Notes: generated by a model from the sequence alone, not told the origin. A stretch of 64,000 bases of DNA from Silene latifolia (GCF_048544455.1 NC_133536.1:197225325-197289324); one strand, 5' to 3'. Counted from the stretch's first letter, positions 11,920 to 23,649 are shown. Translations and numbers: made by a program.

Positions 11920-12705
11920 TTAGAAAAGTTGAAACAAAGAAGCCATCTGATCTGCGGTAAGTGGCGGTAAAGGGACAGCGGTTGGGACATTTCCCGAACT
12001 ACTGTTGCTATTTGACACTAAGCTAGGAGAAACGAGGGGAGTGGGAATGACGATAGGAGGAGACTCTCTAGGAACTTCTCTAGACTCCGACTCTGACTCC
12101 AACTCTGACTTTGACCCGAATTCATCATCTTCTGGTTCTCCTTTGAACATCTCTCCTTCTCCATTAGTGAGCTTGAAGAGTCTTCCTTGATTGTTTGTCC
12201 ACTTGATCGATTTTCTCCATCCTTTCTGCTGATTGGTGTTGGTTTCTGTGATTAACGCGGTAGGGTTGAAGTGATCGTCTTGAAGTATCATGGTAATGAT
12301 CTCATCCTGCGCGGCTCTAACAAATCGATCTTCTCCAAAGAGTAGACTCACGGCTTGTTCGTCTAGGTAAGGTGCTTGACGAGTCTTGACGGTAGGAACC
12401 GTTTCTGGAGGAATGAAGTAGCAATCGTGAAAGATCTCGATTCCGGCTAGCTTCCTTTCGAGATGGTGCCAAGGTTTGGGAAATCCGTGAAAGAGTTCTT
12501 GACTTCCTTCCCTAACGAAGTATCCATTTAAGGTAGGGAGATAGGGTCGCATTTGGATTCCCACATTCTTACGGTTTTGAAATTGAGTGAGCATCTCGAG
12601 GACTTCCTCTTTGGTGGGTTTGTATCCTAGTCCAAGGGGTACTCTTTGTGAATTACCCTCTTTGTAGGGTGCAAAAGTGTTTCTTCGGATAGGATTCAAA
12701 GGCAT
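11920..12705 (-). pseudogene. gypsy polyprotein, protease-RT linker
   Basis: A 261-residue open frame between protease and RT in the same frame as the RT, separated from it only by a stop at 11920-11922. It begins in the segment MPLNPIRRNTFAPYKEGN and includes a glycine-poor region with LTQFQNRKNVGIQMRPYLP and an acidic serine-rich tail (DDEFGSKSELESESES). Such a region between protease and RT is usual in Tat elements. I recognise no enzyme motif in it. The frame changes relative to the protease near 12700-12740, consistent with a small indel. The first Met is not necessarily a real start, because the polyprotein is probably made from gag onward. Confidence 0.75.
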
Positions 12706-13436
12706 TCCCGGGAAGTATCCCTGGGTTTGAGTATGTGGTTGACCACTAAGTTAGAGTAGGGATTGAAGTATAATGGCGCCAACTCACTCTCTATGACATT
12801 TATGATATGGAAGCCCCCAAGTTCATGTACTGGATCTGTAAGGACTTGATTGCTTGACTTCTTTTCGATTATAGCCTTGATGGGCGACGAAGTGATCGTC
12901 ACCACCTTACCATTTAGTGGGATTTTGATTTTCTGGTGGAGTGTGGATGTTACTGCTATGGAAGCGTGAATCCAGGGTCTTCCCAGAAGTATGTTGAAGG
13001 ATGCCTCAATGTCCACTATTTGGAAGCTGACCTTTCGCTCAATCGGCCCTGTGGCTATGGTTAGGTCAACAAGTCCTACCACCTTTCGTCGTGTACCATC
13101 ATATGCGCGAACACCTTGGTTGGTAGGGGTCCAATCCGATTATTTCATGCCCAATTTGTATGCCGTTTTCAAGGGTATGACATTGACTGCGGAGCCATCA
13201 TCTACCAAAGTCATTGGCACATTCTTCTTTAAGCAAATGATGGTGATATAAAGAGCCAAGTTATGACTAGCACCGAAAGGTGGCAAATCCTCATCCGAGA
13301 AAGTAATAGGATTACTTAGCTTTGGTGATTCTTGGAAGACCAAGTTGACCATGTCATCGGGTGTGGAGTTATGTGCCACATTTAGTTTGGCCAAAGCTTG
13401 CAGTAAAGCTTGGCGATGTGGGAATGAGCTTAACAC
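12696..13436 (-). pseudogene. gypsy aspartic protease
   Basis: Retroviral-type protease of the Tat element. The catalytic box reads MTLVDDGSAVNVIP (about 13175-13215). The flap and second half follow further on, with FNILLGRPWIHA near 12960-13005. One in-frame TAA at 13140-13142 splits the domain just after YKLGMK. The same frame continues beyond it (SDWTPTNQGVRAYDGTRRK) to 12696. It would cut the gag-pol polyprotein. It lies in the same frame as gag and is separated from it only by a stop at 13470. Confidence 0.85.
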
Positions 13437-13469
13437 TAGTTGCCAGACTGAAAGATCAGCCTTTGTCTT

Positions 13470-15269
13470 CTATAGTTGCTTTAGCAAATGGTCGGTAGAG
13501 CTTTCGTCGTTATCATTTGGTACGACTACATTAGTTGGACCGTTTGCTATGGGACCATTTTGAGAGGTGTTTTGGTATGGGCGCCCTGAACGAGTGAGGT
13601 GATCTACATCTTGATCTTCACAATTTTGGACTATTTCCTCACTGACTTTGACTAAGTAGTGTTTAGTGAGATACTCGTCTTCATCATCATCGGCCCATAT
13701 TCCGTTGACAGTAGCAAGCTCTCTCATTCTCATGATTTCAGCCTCTAAATGGATAATTTGGTCGACTAGTTCATCAACCATGGCTACTACTTCTTGCATT
13801 GTAGTGTTTTGAGAGAAGACCAGTGGTGCATGTTTTTTAGGTGTGGTGTCAGGACCACGTAAGGTTGCCACTGCACTCTCTAGTTCCACGACTTGCCTAT
13901 CCACACTTTTTTCCCATGCGATGAAATCAGTGATGGTTGGAGAAATGGTGGAGTAGTTCCCTTCATTTTCTATTGCATGAACTTCATTTTCGACTGGAGA
14001 AATGAGATGTGAACAATCTATGGTAGATTCTTCACTTGTGATCATCAGAACTCCAAGAGGATTCTGAGTGTTGTTAGGCTTACCTCCAGGTGGTATTGGT
14101 AGGCGACCGTCTTCAATCATATCTTGGAGTACATTTTTCAATTTGTAGCATTGTTCTATATCATGTCCCTTACCTCTATGGTATTCGCAGTACGAATTCT
14201 TATCCCAAAATTTGGATTTCTTTTCTGGTTCGGGTGTAGGGCCTATGGGTTGAAGTTTACCCAGCTTCATCAATCTTTTCAGAGCGTTGGAATATGTGTC
14301 TCCTAGATTTGTGAATTTCCTTGGAGGGGTACTCTTCTTAGATGGCTCGAGGAGGTTAACTTCATCAGTCTTGCTAGTAGAGCCGTAAGAACGACTTGTT
14401 GAGCCTTGATATCCACGACCTATCGTTTTGGAAAAGAGCCCTTTACGGATGTCATCTTCGATCCTTGTCCCTAATACGGTCAAATCTTTGAAGGTCTTGA
14501 TGTTTTGATACCTAAAATGATTTGCATAAATGGGTTTTAGGTTGTCCACGAATTTCTCCACGAGGGTGGCTTCATCTGGACGTTCAACAAGTTGAGTACT
14601 AGTCTTCCTCCACCGACTTAGGAAATCGGTGAAACCTTCTTTGTAATTTTGGGTAAGAACCTCTAAAGTGCGCATGTTGACTTGGATTTCAGCATTATCC
14701 GCATATTGTTTAGCAAACTCGATTGCGGCATCGTCCCAAGTAGCGATTTTCTTATGTTCTAGCGAATAGAACCATTGTTTTGGGATGGTGTCAAGAGATG
14801 AAGGAAAGATCCTTAAGAACATCTCGGGTTTAATGCCTTTGATAGACATGTAATCCTTAAAGGCACGGATATGGTTCAAAGGGTTTTCGTGCCCCTTGAA
14901 TTTCGGGATATCCGTCATGTTGAAGTTGGTTTGCAACTTGGAGCTCACAGCCTCATATTTGCGATTGTTCTCCCTATAAATGTCATCCCCTTTGAGATAC
15001 ATCAATTGTTCCTCCAAGTATTGGAGTCGTTTCTCAGCTGCAGTCATACCTATGGGAGGGTTTTCATCACTGAAGTTGTTCACGAAGTCATCGGCTATTT
15101 CACTTTCTCGAGGAGGCATCCTCGTTTCGACGGCATATATTCGGCCCTCAATGGTGTCAAGGCGATCATACACTTGGTCTTGAGTAACTTGGAGAGGAGC
15201 TAGCGCGGCTAGGATTTGATCATTACCATTCTGGAGTTGGTTGAAGTTCACGTCACTTGTTTCAGGCAT
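13470..15269 (-). CDS. gypsy Gag (Tat lineage)
   Basis: An open frame of 599 residues on the minus strand. The N-terminus MPETSDVNFNQLQNG starts 20 bases downstream of AATAAGAGATCG leader sequence. The central region carries a Retrotrans_gag-type domain (HIRAFKDYMSIKGI, then IPKQWFYSLEHKKIATWDD, FLSRWRKTSTQL). A zinc knuckle variant with CEYHRGKGHDIEQC lies near residue 365. The C-terminal part includes a long helix with many E, V and L residues (VVAMVDELVDQIIHLEAEI). The frame ends at TAG 13470-13472. Because the following sequence continues into the protease in the same frame, that stop may be either a decay mutation or a regulated gag terminator. Gag forms the particle and binds RNA. Confidence 0.88.
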   Translation of the reverse strand: MPETSDVNFNQLQNGNDQILAALAPLQVTQDQVYDRLDTIEGRIYAVETRMPPRESEIADDFVNNFSDENPPIGMTAAEKRLQYLEEQLMYLKGDDIYRENNRKYEAVSSKLQTNFNMTDIPKFKGHENPLNHIRAFKDYMSIKGIKPEMFLRIFPSSLDTIPKQWFYSLEHKKIATWDDAAIEFAKQYADNAEIQVNMRTLEVLTQNYKEGFTDFLSRWRKTSTQLVERPDEATLVEKFVDNLKPIYANHFRYQNIKTFKDLTVLGTRIEDDIRKGLFSKTIGRGYQGSTSRSYGSTSKTDEVNLLEPSKKSTPPRKFTNLGDTYSNALKRLMKLGKLQPIGPTPEPEKKSKFWDKNSYCEYHRGKGHDIEQCYKLKNVLQDMIEDGRLPIPPGGKPNNTQNPLGVLMITSEESTIDCSHLISPVENEVHAIENEGNYSTISPTITDFIAWEKSVDRQVVELESAVATLRGPDTTPKKHAPLVFSQNTTMQEVVAMVDELVDQIIHLEAEIMRMRELATVNGIWADDDEDEYLTKHYLVKVSEEIVQNCEDQDVDHLTRSGRPYQNTSQNGPIANGPTNVVVPNDNDESSTDHLLKQL

Positions 15270-16056
15270 CTTGGGAACTGAATAAGAGATCGACGACGAA
15301 TCAAAACACGATCGACCATTCTAGCACACTTACTTGAAAAGAAATGTTTTTGACTCGTGAAGTGGGAGTGTGCCACTTGTGTCAGTGAGTTTTGAGGAAA
15401 TGACAAAGTTTGAAAAAATATTGGTCCTAGTCAACTTTAGTGTAGTTGTAGGAGTGGACTTGAAGTGAGGTTTTGAAATGGGTTTTGAGGCCCGAATTTT
15501 GACTCGATAATTGGACAGAGTTTGACTTGTTTTGCGCTAATATTAGGCCCATATTTCGAAATTTTACATTTTAAAGAAGGATTTTGATTTTACAAAAAAA
15601 CGTCATGGTTTCGTTTAGAAAATGGTGATCACGTATGGTACAAACAATATACAAGCATTATAAGGGATGCTGAGTGCATTTAGAAGGGTTTTGGTTTAAA
15701 GGGTGGGTTGCCATACCGAACAATCAAACCCGAAGTCTGTGGAGAGGCTCGTACCAAACAGGAGTAAGGCCGATTCCTAGTCCATTTCCTCAAGTAGTGA
15801 AAGTCCTTGATACAAACAAGAGTAAGTACCATGGTATGGATGACGTCAATCGCTATCCATCCTTAGGCCCAAATAAGAATTATGACCGTTTAGACGGGAC
15901 GATTGGTCGAATAGGTTGGGTTGGGCCTAGGAAGGCCGAATAAAACGATCTAGGAAGACCGAGGAAGACCGAGGTATGAAAACCGACAATTGTCTTGTAC
16001 AAACTATTCCCTAACCTTGTTCAAGTTTCACCCTTTTGGCTACACGTAAGTGTATT
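15270..16056 (-). other. gypsy untranslated leader
   Basis: About 790 bp between the primer site and the gag start. Short open frames on the plus strand (such as 15674-15943) have no recognisable features. It holds no other gene. Confidence 0.7.
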
Positions 16057-16075
16057 GTCCCCAGCAGAGTCGCCA
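16057..16075 (-). promoter_or_regulatory. gypsy primer binding site
   Basis: Minus strand reads TGGCGACTCTGCTGGGGAC, three bases inside the LTR. It begins with TGG, as the complement of a tRNA 3' CCA end must. I did not assign the tRNA. Confidence 0.75.
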
Positions 16076-16078
16076 AAC

Positions 16079-18467
16079 TGTGGACGCGGGCCCACGGGGA
16101 CGCTTGGGGGAGAACAAGCGTTTGCATTTGTGGAGTCGCCACCAATTTATTGTGGAAAATTGGAAACCGTTCGAATACCTCGTGCCATGTCAAGACACAA
16201 AGTAGTGACATGAACACCAAGAACTCATTACCCTTAGCATTCTATGTCTAGAGTGACTCTCGTGGATGCCAATGAACACGGATATTCACAGAGATCTGGA
16301 GTAAGGGGTGAGGGTACGTATTAGGAAGCTCTTTTGATCGAACACCTAATCCCGCCCGCCTCGATAGCGGCCTCTACTAATGATTAGGGAAATTATCTAT
16401 ACTTGATATATTGTCGATTATATGCATGCAATGCAACATCCATAGATTAATCCTAACATGTGAGAATTAATACTAAGTCGGTGAACAACAAATTTATCAT
16501 ACAATAAATGTCAAAGTCGGGATTTAAGTTCAATTACATGTGAAGGCATACAAAGAAATATAATAAAGAAAATTACAATAATAAATACAATAAAGAAAAT
16601 TACAATAATTACATTGGGTTAATTGATTTATGTCGAAAATACTTCTAAAACGGATAATTTGAGAAAAGAAATAAATAAACAAATAACGAACAGGAATTAG
16701 GGTGATAATACGATTAGTAGTTAATTAATACGTAAAGCTAAAACTAGGTCAAAGCAAGACGGGAGTTCAGAGACAGAAGTCAACCAGGAACAGGCGCGGT
16801 AGAGCTGAGCCCTCTGGAAGAGGCGCAGCAGTTGCTGCGTCTGTTCCTTGGCTCAGTTCTGGCTCTGAAGCCGGAATTGAAAATCGTTAATGTTCGTTGG
16901 TGATTTTAAGGCTTGATTATGCTATTTGACTCGGGTGAAAGTGATGAGCAGATTATTTACATGTAAATAAGGGTCATGAAAACAATAAACATGGATGAAA
17001 CTAAGTAGGACGAACTAATTACAAGATTTAATGGATTAATTAACAAATTAATGAATTAACTAATTAATTAGGTTAAACAGGCTATTAACGACGAACTAAT
17101 GATGGACATGATGAACAAAAGGTGAAAAATATATCAATGACGAATTCCAGAGACTCAATATGGATGAATCGAACCTCCAAAAACCGAATTTGATTTTAAT
17201 GACGAAAAACCGCAAATATGAATTACTTGGGATTTAAGTCGGGAATTTATGATGAATTAAGTACTAATAACGATGAATATATTACAGATTATTATGCTTA
17301 AATCGTCATATGAACAATGAATAATTGAAGAAAGAAATAAAACAATCGAATCATCAAAGGACGAAGGAAGAAGAAAGGAAGCGAGAATCTGCGGCCCTCA
17401 CGAAGAGGCGCGGCAGTCTGCGTCCCTTCAAAGAGGCGCGCGATTCTTTGCGTCCTTTCTCGACGGTCATCTTCTGGTAAGTCGTAAAAAGGGATTTAAA
17501 GCATGGTTTTAGAAATCGGTTTTAGAAGTACTTTCGACATAAACCTTACATTATGATTACAATAAATAAATAACAATAATAAAATAGGGATTATACACCC
17601 TCAGACTTATATGTTTGACGAAACGAGATGAACTAAGTTAACGTTTAGTGATGCTCGACTCGAATGTAGACGAAAGTGCCCTCGTAAGAGGAATTAAAAC
17701 AGATTGATTAATGTTGATTATGGTGGAGTTGGTCAAATTGGTCGGTCATGCAAAACGAGGCTCGTACTCAGAAAGATCCGAGCTTACGTGGTCGGAAGTT
17801 CAAGCACGTAGACGCCAAAAAGTAAGAACGTGGTCTAGAATGCAAAGGGAGAAGAGAAGGGCGGACACTCGCGTGAGAAATATGTGAGACCGAAGGTCTC
17901 TATTTATACTAATCACACGGAGGAAGTAGGGTTTTCGGAGAAACTTTGGAAGTGAATCTCGAAAAGATATGAAAAGATACGAAAAATACGCAGAAAAGGA
18001 CTTGGGAAGAGGCGCAGCAGGCACTGCGTCTCTTGGAAGAGGCGCAGCACCTGCTGCGTCCTTTCCCAAGTGGTTTCCCCCTGCGGAAGAAAGATTTCTG
18101 TGTTTTGGTTATGGAATAACGGATTTATCTTGTTTTCCTTAATATTTTGTGTGAATATTACGGGAAATTATTTGCCAAAGATTAAATGATTGTAAAACAT
18201 AGAATAGAAATATCCGGAACATTCCAGAACATTCTGACTCGGTTTTAGAAAATGAAGACGGTTTTATGACCCGGACTCCAAATGTACTCTAATTACTGCC
18301 AAAACGACCGTATCGGCACGTAGATGACAATTAAGAGGTAGACATAAGTGTTTGAGCGATCACTTGACGATAAACATACGAACTGTCACAAATCGTTCCG
18401 CGTACCAAACATGCGGCCCAATCATCACCGAGTGGTTTGCGGGAGGTGCAGAAATGAGGTATCTACA
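16079..18467 (-). repeat. gypsy 5' LTR (Tat element)
   Basis: About 2.4 kb with plus-strand ends TGTGGACGC...TCTACA; the right end could be two bases further on because of the repeated CACA. It contains hairpin units with CGCAGCA and TGCTGCG arms at about 16830-16850 and 18010-18060, and related units near 17395-17460. Short open frames such as 17800-18069 (minus) overlap these units and are not genes. The partner LTR is outside the window. Confidence 0.8.
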
Positions 18468-19229
18468 CAACCCTAACCCGACTCATTTAAGTTTTCTATA
18501 ACCCAACCCGACCTTTTTAACCCATTTATCTATAAGCAGGTTATTGTTGACTCACTTAATCCTTTTAACTAACCAAATAAACTACGTTTTATAGCCCTTC
18601 TATCTTGAAAATAATGAATAAAAATACATGTTTTTAAGTTGTTTTGTTGAATTGTTGACTCAAATCAAAAATATTATGTCACTTTTAAATAAATGTTTGG
18701 GTGAAAAGAGTTCAACCCTAACCCGACCCATTTAAGTTTCTTGCCGTGTCCATGTCATCCCAATTACTTAAATGGGTCACAATATCTTGACCTTAACCTG
18801 CTAACTTCGTGTCGGATTCGTGTTATGTTTTCGGATCGGGTCAATTATCGTCGTCTCTAAAATCAATGTCATACAATTTGGACTTATTAAAAAAATTTAC
18901 TTATACTATACGGCTATACCATACAATTAAAACTCCGTATGAGTTGGTTCAATTCACTTGGTCCAACAACAAATTTGCTTCATAGACCCATTAGTTTATT
19001 AAGGTTTATGAGCAGCCATATATAAGCTAACTGAAACCCTAATTTTCTTTCAAAAAAAACTAGCTTACTTTGTAAGTTCGTATTATATTACTGTATATAT
19101 TTCCGCTTCACTCTTTCTCTGCCACTCTTTCTTCAATTCTGTCAATAACCGACTCTTTATGTCCAAGTTATGTTCAACCTTAGTCCAACCTAGGTGCACC
19201 TTCAACTATCAATCTCAATCATATCATAT
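18468..19229. other. Gene-free stretch with a direct repeat
   Basis: No credible gene. The motif CCCTAACCCGAC(T/C)CATTTAAG occurs at about 18471 and again at about 18716, followed near 18800 by CGTGTCGGATTCGTGTTATG. This looks like a remnant of a dispersed repeat. I cannot assign it to a superfamily. Confidence 0.5.
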
Positions 19230-19829
19230 ACTATATTAAAGCAATAACCGCCCACCCCTTTGATCGCCACGTGTCACAGCCCCTACAGATGCCACGTGTC
19301 ACTCGCAATTCTATAAAAAAAAATGCAATTGCAATCACGTAAACAATGCTAAAAAAAATTGTAACTTGCTGATTTTGAACTTTATTCTTGCGCAAATTAA
19401 GGAGTTAATAAATATAGTAAAGATTTTGGTATATTAATTATGGAAATTATAACCAAAGTAAAGGCTTCATAGTTAATAAATATAAACTTTATATCTAAAT
19501 TTAAATCATATATAGAATCACCTAAAATCACGTTGACTTTTCCAAAAAAAAATGTCATTTTATGATATTATCCCCATTACCTATCCTAATATAACTCGCT
19601 GCATTAGAAGATATTGTCATGTTTTATGCACAAATAGGATCCTACAACCTGTTGTACAGTAGCATTGTACAATAGGCCCATATATTACATATTAAACTAT
19701 TTAAGCCCAAAAAAAAATTTTACACATCTCCATTTTTCCCTAATTCTGATTTATCTCCAGTCGACAAACCATACCCCCTCTTTCTCTTCTCTAAATTTCT
19801 CTTAAACGATCTGTAATTCTGATTCTAAT

Positions 19830-19957
19830 ATGGTGAAAGGAAATCAATTGACATCACAATCAAGGAGGAAAAACGCATCTAATAATATTTTGGTGAACGA
19901 AAAGCAATTTACATCATCATCATCAAGAAGGAAAAATGGATCTAATAATACTTTGAG
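19830..19957 (+). pseudogene. Possible captured first exon
   Basis: An ATG at 19830 opens a frame that reads MVKGNQLTSQSRRKNASNN and then repeats itself in frame as VNEKQFTSSSSRRKNGSNN. It ends at a good splice donor (TTGAG^GTAAAT at 19958). A pyrimidine-rich stretch like a 5' untranslated region precedes it. The internal duplication is about 70 bp. No downstream exon was recognised, and I do not know the source gene. It lies inside TIR element A, so capture of a gene fragment is the likely history. Confidence 0.35.
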
Positions 19958-19984
19958 GTAAATTTCTACACCAATCATACGAAC

Positions 19985-20330
19985 TATTATTAGAAGAATA
20001 CAAGTTCAAAAATTCGAGTACATAAGAATACGAGCTATTAAGATAAGAATATGAGCTAATGTAAAAAGATTACGAACTTAAAAGAATCACGAACTTAAAA
20101 ATACAAGTACATGAGAATACGAGCTATTAAGATAATAATACGAGCTAATGTAAAAAGAATACGAGTTTGAAGGATTACGAGCGCATAAGAATATGAGCTA
20201 TTAATATAAGAATACGAGCTAATTTAAAAAGAATACGACCTTAAAAAGATCAAGAGTTTTAAAATACGAGCACATAAGAATATGAGCTATAAAGATAAAA
20301 ATATGAGCTAATGTAAAAAGAATACGAGCT
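19985..20330 (+). repeat. Degenerate tandem repeat block, GAATACGAGCTA
   Basis: Several diverged copies of a unit of roughly 80 bp built from GAATACGAGCTATTAAGAT, GAATACGAGCTAATGTAAAAA and ATTACGAACTTAAAA. The same GAGCT/AGCTC words occur in elements B and C, so the block is a family trait that has expanded here. Confidence 0.65.
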
Positions 20331-20664
20331 TCAACTATTTTCATGCATTAAAAATTTTGGATAAATTTTCTTTTCCTCACGAGTCACGTCATATGATTTG
20401 TTCTATATATTCAATTAATTAAAATAATTTAAAGGAGAATATGATTCATTACCTAAATGATGGATGAAGGTGGAGAGAAGTTAGAAAAATATGGAAGCAG
20501 TCAGAGAACGAAGGAGGATTGAATTCAAAATTAGATTACGTTATTTTATTTTTTTGTAAAAATATTTGAAAAAAGACTAAAATAACCTTGGATGTACAAT
20601 GCTCATTGTACATCCAGTTGTATAGTCTTGGAATTGTGTTTTATGGAGTATTTTATCACAAATA

Positions 20665-20889
20665 GGATTATACATCCAGTTGTACCATAAGCATGGTACA
20701 ACCAAGGTATAAGAATCCGAGCTTATATGTATTCTTTCTGAGCTAATTTAAAATTCATATTTTTAATGTGTAAATGGATGAGTTCAATACTTTCTAATAA
20801 AGCTCATATTCTTTAACATAAAGCTCGGATACTTTGTCACAAAGCTCAGATTCTACACCGTACAACATATACAACTGGTTGTATAGTCC
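20665..20889. mobile_element. TIR element B (MITE of the same family)
   Basis: Left end GGATTATACATCCAGTTGTA, right end ACAACTGGTTGTATAGTCC; these are inverted copies of each other. The interior is rich in AAGCTC and GAGCTT words. About 225 bp, nearly the same size as element C at 61738-61961. It begins only about 40 bp after element A ends. Confidence 0.65.
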
Positions 20890-23426
20890 ATAAATTGGTA
20901 TTTTATGGGGTAGAAGATTCTTTTATTTTTATACTAATATACTTATTTGCTTGATTGGCAATATTTTTGGCAAATAAATTTCAAACCAAAATATGAATTA
21001 GTTAAATGTCATATAAAATTACGCAGTAAATGTCTTCCGATCCAGTCTTCTATTTCTAATTCTATGCACCTTTTCATTTTATGCATATGAGATTTTCCAT
21101 TCATTTTCCTATTCTATGATTTGTAATTTTTTTTAGTTTCTTTCTCAATCACATCTCTTTTTGTTAAATATTTGTTGATTTTAATTGCTTATGAGAAAGA
21201 CTATTTGTTTGATTACTTATAGTAATATTTTTTTGAACTTTTTGCTTCTACAGATCGTAGATGTAGATTGGAGGGAGAATGCGTGGGATTTTCAAAGGTA
21301 TGATACAATTAAATTCAGATATTAATGTTCATATATTTTAATACAACCAAACAAAGAAGAAAGTGCATTTTTTAGGTTCATATATTAATGTTCATATATT
21401 TTAATACAACCAAACAAAGAGTTTCAATAAAAAGAGTTCAAATTCAGATGTGAAAATAGCCGTTTATTCTAACTATTTGACCTACTTTATATTATAAATG
21501 CATAGTTGTCTTTTTTAAGATGGGGTTAAATAAAATACCCTACCTTTTAATTAATCTCAAAATATTATGTTTTTGTCGTTTATATTTTATTTTTTTTGTT
21601 TTAAGTTTAAAACGGATATATAGCCTTAAAATAAGAATTTGTGATAAAAGCAACACGGTATGGTCATATGAATGGTGACGGAACTCTAAAGATTCTCACT
21701 GTCTCTATTTCTCCAGTAGTTATCAAGCACATAGTGTACATTCAAGAGATATACATGGAAAAAGAAGACCATAAGAACTTAGTTATGGTCAAATTTTTTA
21801 AGGTTGATTGCCAAAAATTGAATGTAATCTTTAATTTGGATTGGAGTGAGTAATAGTTATTACTTCGTATGTGATTTTAGACAACACGATTACACGAGTA
21901 TGATATAAAAAACTACTTAGTGCATTCAAGCTAATGAAATCTAATAAGAATAAGAGTCAACACAAAATCAAAATTCAAAGTTAGCTAGAAATGTAAATAT
22001 TTTGATCATTTTAAAATCAAATTAATCAAATATAAAAATTAAGTTTTTACAACTTTGCGTCTTTATATAACAATATAAAAATAAAAAAGTTTTTTTTAAT
22101 AATTTTGACACTTTTTAGACCATTTATTATCAATGTAAGAGTTATTCATGAATTTTATACGATTTTATTTTGTTTATGTTATAGAAGGATTTAAATTGTT
22201 CTCAAATGAATAATTAATTGTACAGTAATTAACACGGCTAAATTTATTTTAAAAAATTGTTACAAGTTGTATAAAATCACTATAAAATAAATTTTTGTGA
22301 TAGTCTAAAGTAAAAATAAGAAAAGAGTTGAATTTTACTCTTAGTTAAATTTATGAGCCTTACTTGCTACAATTGAAACTTACGAAGCTTAATTTCGCCA
22401 TATTAAAGCTGAAACCATCAGCTCATTTGATCGCCACGTGTCAACGGCTATTCATACGCCACGTGTAATTTGCTTGATTTATAAAACGTAAATTAAAAAA
22501 AAAATAAGAGTCAATCGTGTTAAATATTTTTTTTAGACGGAATACCTAAAATATATTTAGGTTGGTTTGTAATAACTTTTATAATACATTTTAGGAAATA
22601 TTTTTATTTTCCTAAATTTGCGTCAATCACAATAATTTAAAATGTGCATTAAAATATCAAGTTAATATCCAACCATATTAAAAACAAAACGATTTTCTAA
22701 ACATCGTCCCCTTAAATTCCGGGATCTATCAATTGGTGTTTAGATCATATGCAACTTAATCAGAAATATTTTATACATAATATATGATTGTTTATCCATT
22801 TATACAAATTGATTAAGTCAATTCAAAAGATTCATATTTAGAAAACGCACCAAATTAGCCATATAATATGGAATCTCAACTTTAAAAACAACAATAATAA
22901 TATTATTAATACAAAAAAAATAAAAAATAACATTTGTTCGTATTTCAAATTTAAAAAATTTCCTAAAACAAAAGAAGGTTGCCTCCTTTTCCATTTACTA
23001 TGATAATTTAACACTAGCTTTCCTAAATATCGCATATGTTTCCTAGCTCAAATACTAACAATCTTCCTAAACCTTTGTGTAAAGATTATTATATTAATTT
23101 GGATTATGATTTTCCCAATATTTCGTACGATATGCATCGCCGTAATTCTGTTTCGTACGATGATCAGACAAGCTTATTATTACTCCCTAAATACTATGCT
23201 TTTGTCCTATGTATTTTACTTGATCCATTTTAAGTTTAAGACAGTTATTAGAATTTAGAACATAAACATTGATATGCCAACGGGGTAGGAAAACCATTTT
23301 ATACATCTTTACTTAAATACGTATGAGACCGTATACGTCAATGGGGTAGGAAAATAACATGTATCGCATTACAATAGTTCCCGTTTGTGTAATAACAATT
23401 GGGTAAATAAAATATGAAATTTCATA
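20890..23426. other. Gene-free AT-rich stretch
   Basis: No supported gene. An exon-like piece lies at 21254-21295 (acceptor TTCTACAG before it, donor CAAAG^GTATGA after it; it reads IVDVDWRENAWDF), and a 70-residue open frame at 21641-21853. Neither resembles a family I know. The second Helitron-like 5' end is at 22400. Confidence 0.45.
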
Positions 23427-23649
23427 CTCCCTTGAGTCCTTTCGTCTTGATCATTCGTTTGTCTTTGGTTTGGACACAAATGCCAAGAAAAGAGGAGGGA
23501 GTCAATTATTAAATACTGTAATAAATGAATCAAACTAAGTGTGGAGTATCAAATTGCTTATCAAAGGCATTCCTAAAATATAAAGGCACACAATTGATTG
23601 GGACAAACCAAAATGGAATAAGCAAACAAATGAGTAGGACAAAGGGAGT
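23427..23649. mobile_element. Stowaway-like MITE
   Basis: Begins CTCCCTTGAGTCCTTTCG after TA and ends AGTAGGACAAAGGGAG before TTA. The inner part, with ATTCCTAAAATATAAAGG and TGATTGGGACAAACC, matches the common plant Stowaway pattern. About 220 bp. The open frame at 23525-23713 overlaps it and is not a gene. Confidence 0.55.

Larger units (their letters stand above)
1..18467 (-). mobile_element. Ty3/gypsy Tat-lineage retrotransposon, interrupted by Copia-1
   Basis: Read on the minus strand, the order is 5' LTR (right), primer site, gag, protease, RT, RNase H and integrase, cut off by the left edge of the window. The second RNase H-like domain and the gag knuckle of CX2HX4HX4C type fit the Tat/Ogre/Retand lineage. 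The element is split at 1309/10083 by Copia-1. Visible lesions are stops at 13470, 13140, 11920, 10579 and 1222 and one frame change near 12730. Long stretches remain open, so decay is moderate. The 3' LTR is not in the window, so age cannot be estimated from LTR divergence. Confidence 0.9.
19638..20627. mobile_element. TIR element A of a small DNA-transposon family
   Basis: Terminal inverted repeats of about 38 bp or more: the left begins GGATCCTACAACCTGTTGTA, and the right ends with GTACATCCAGTTGTATAGTC. The similarity extends outward into TTTTATG(C)ACAAATA-like sequence, so the true ends may lie 10-30 bp further out. The interior holds a possible captured exon (19830-19957) and a tandem repeat block. 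It shares termini with elements B (20665-20889) and C (61738-61961). No clear target duplication was found. Confidence 0.6.
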
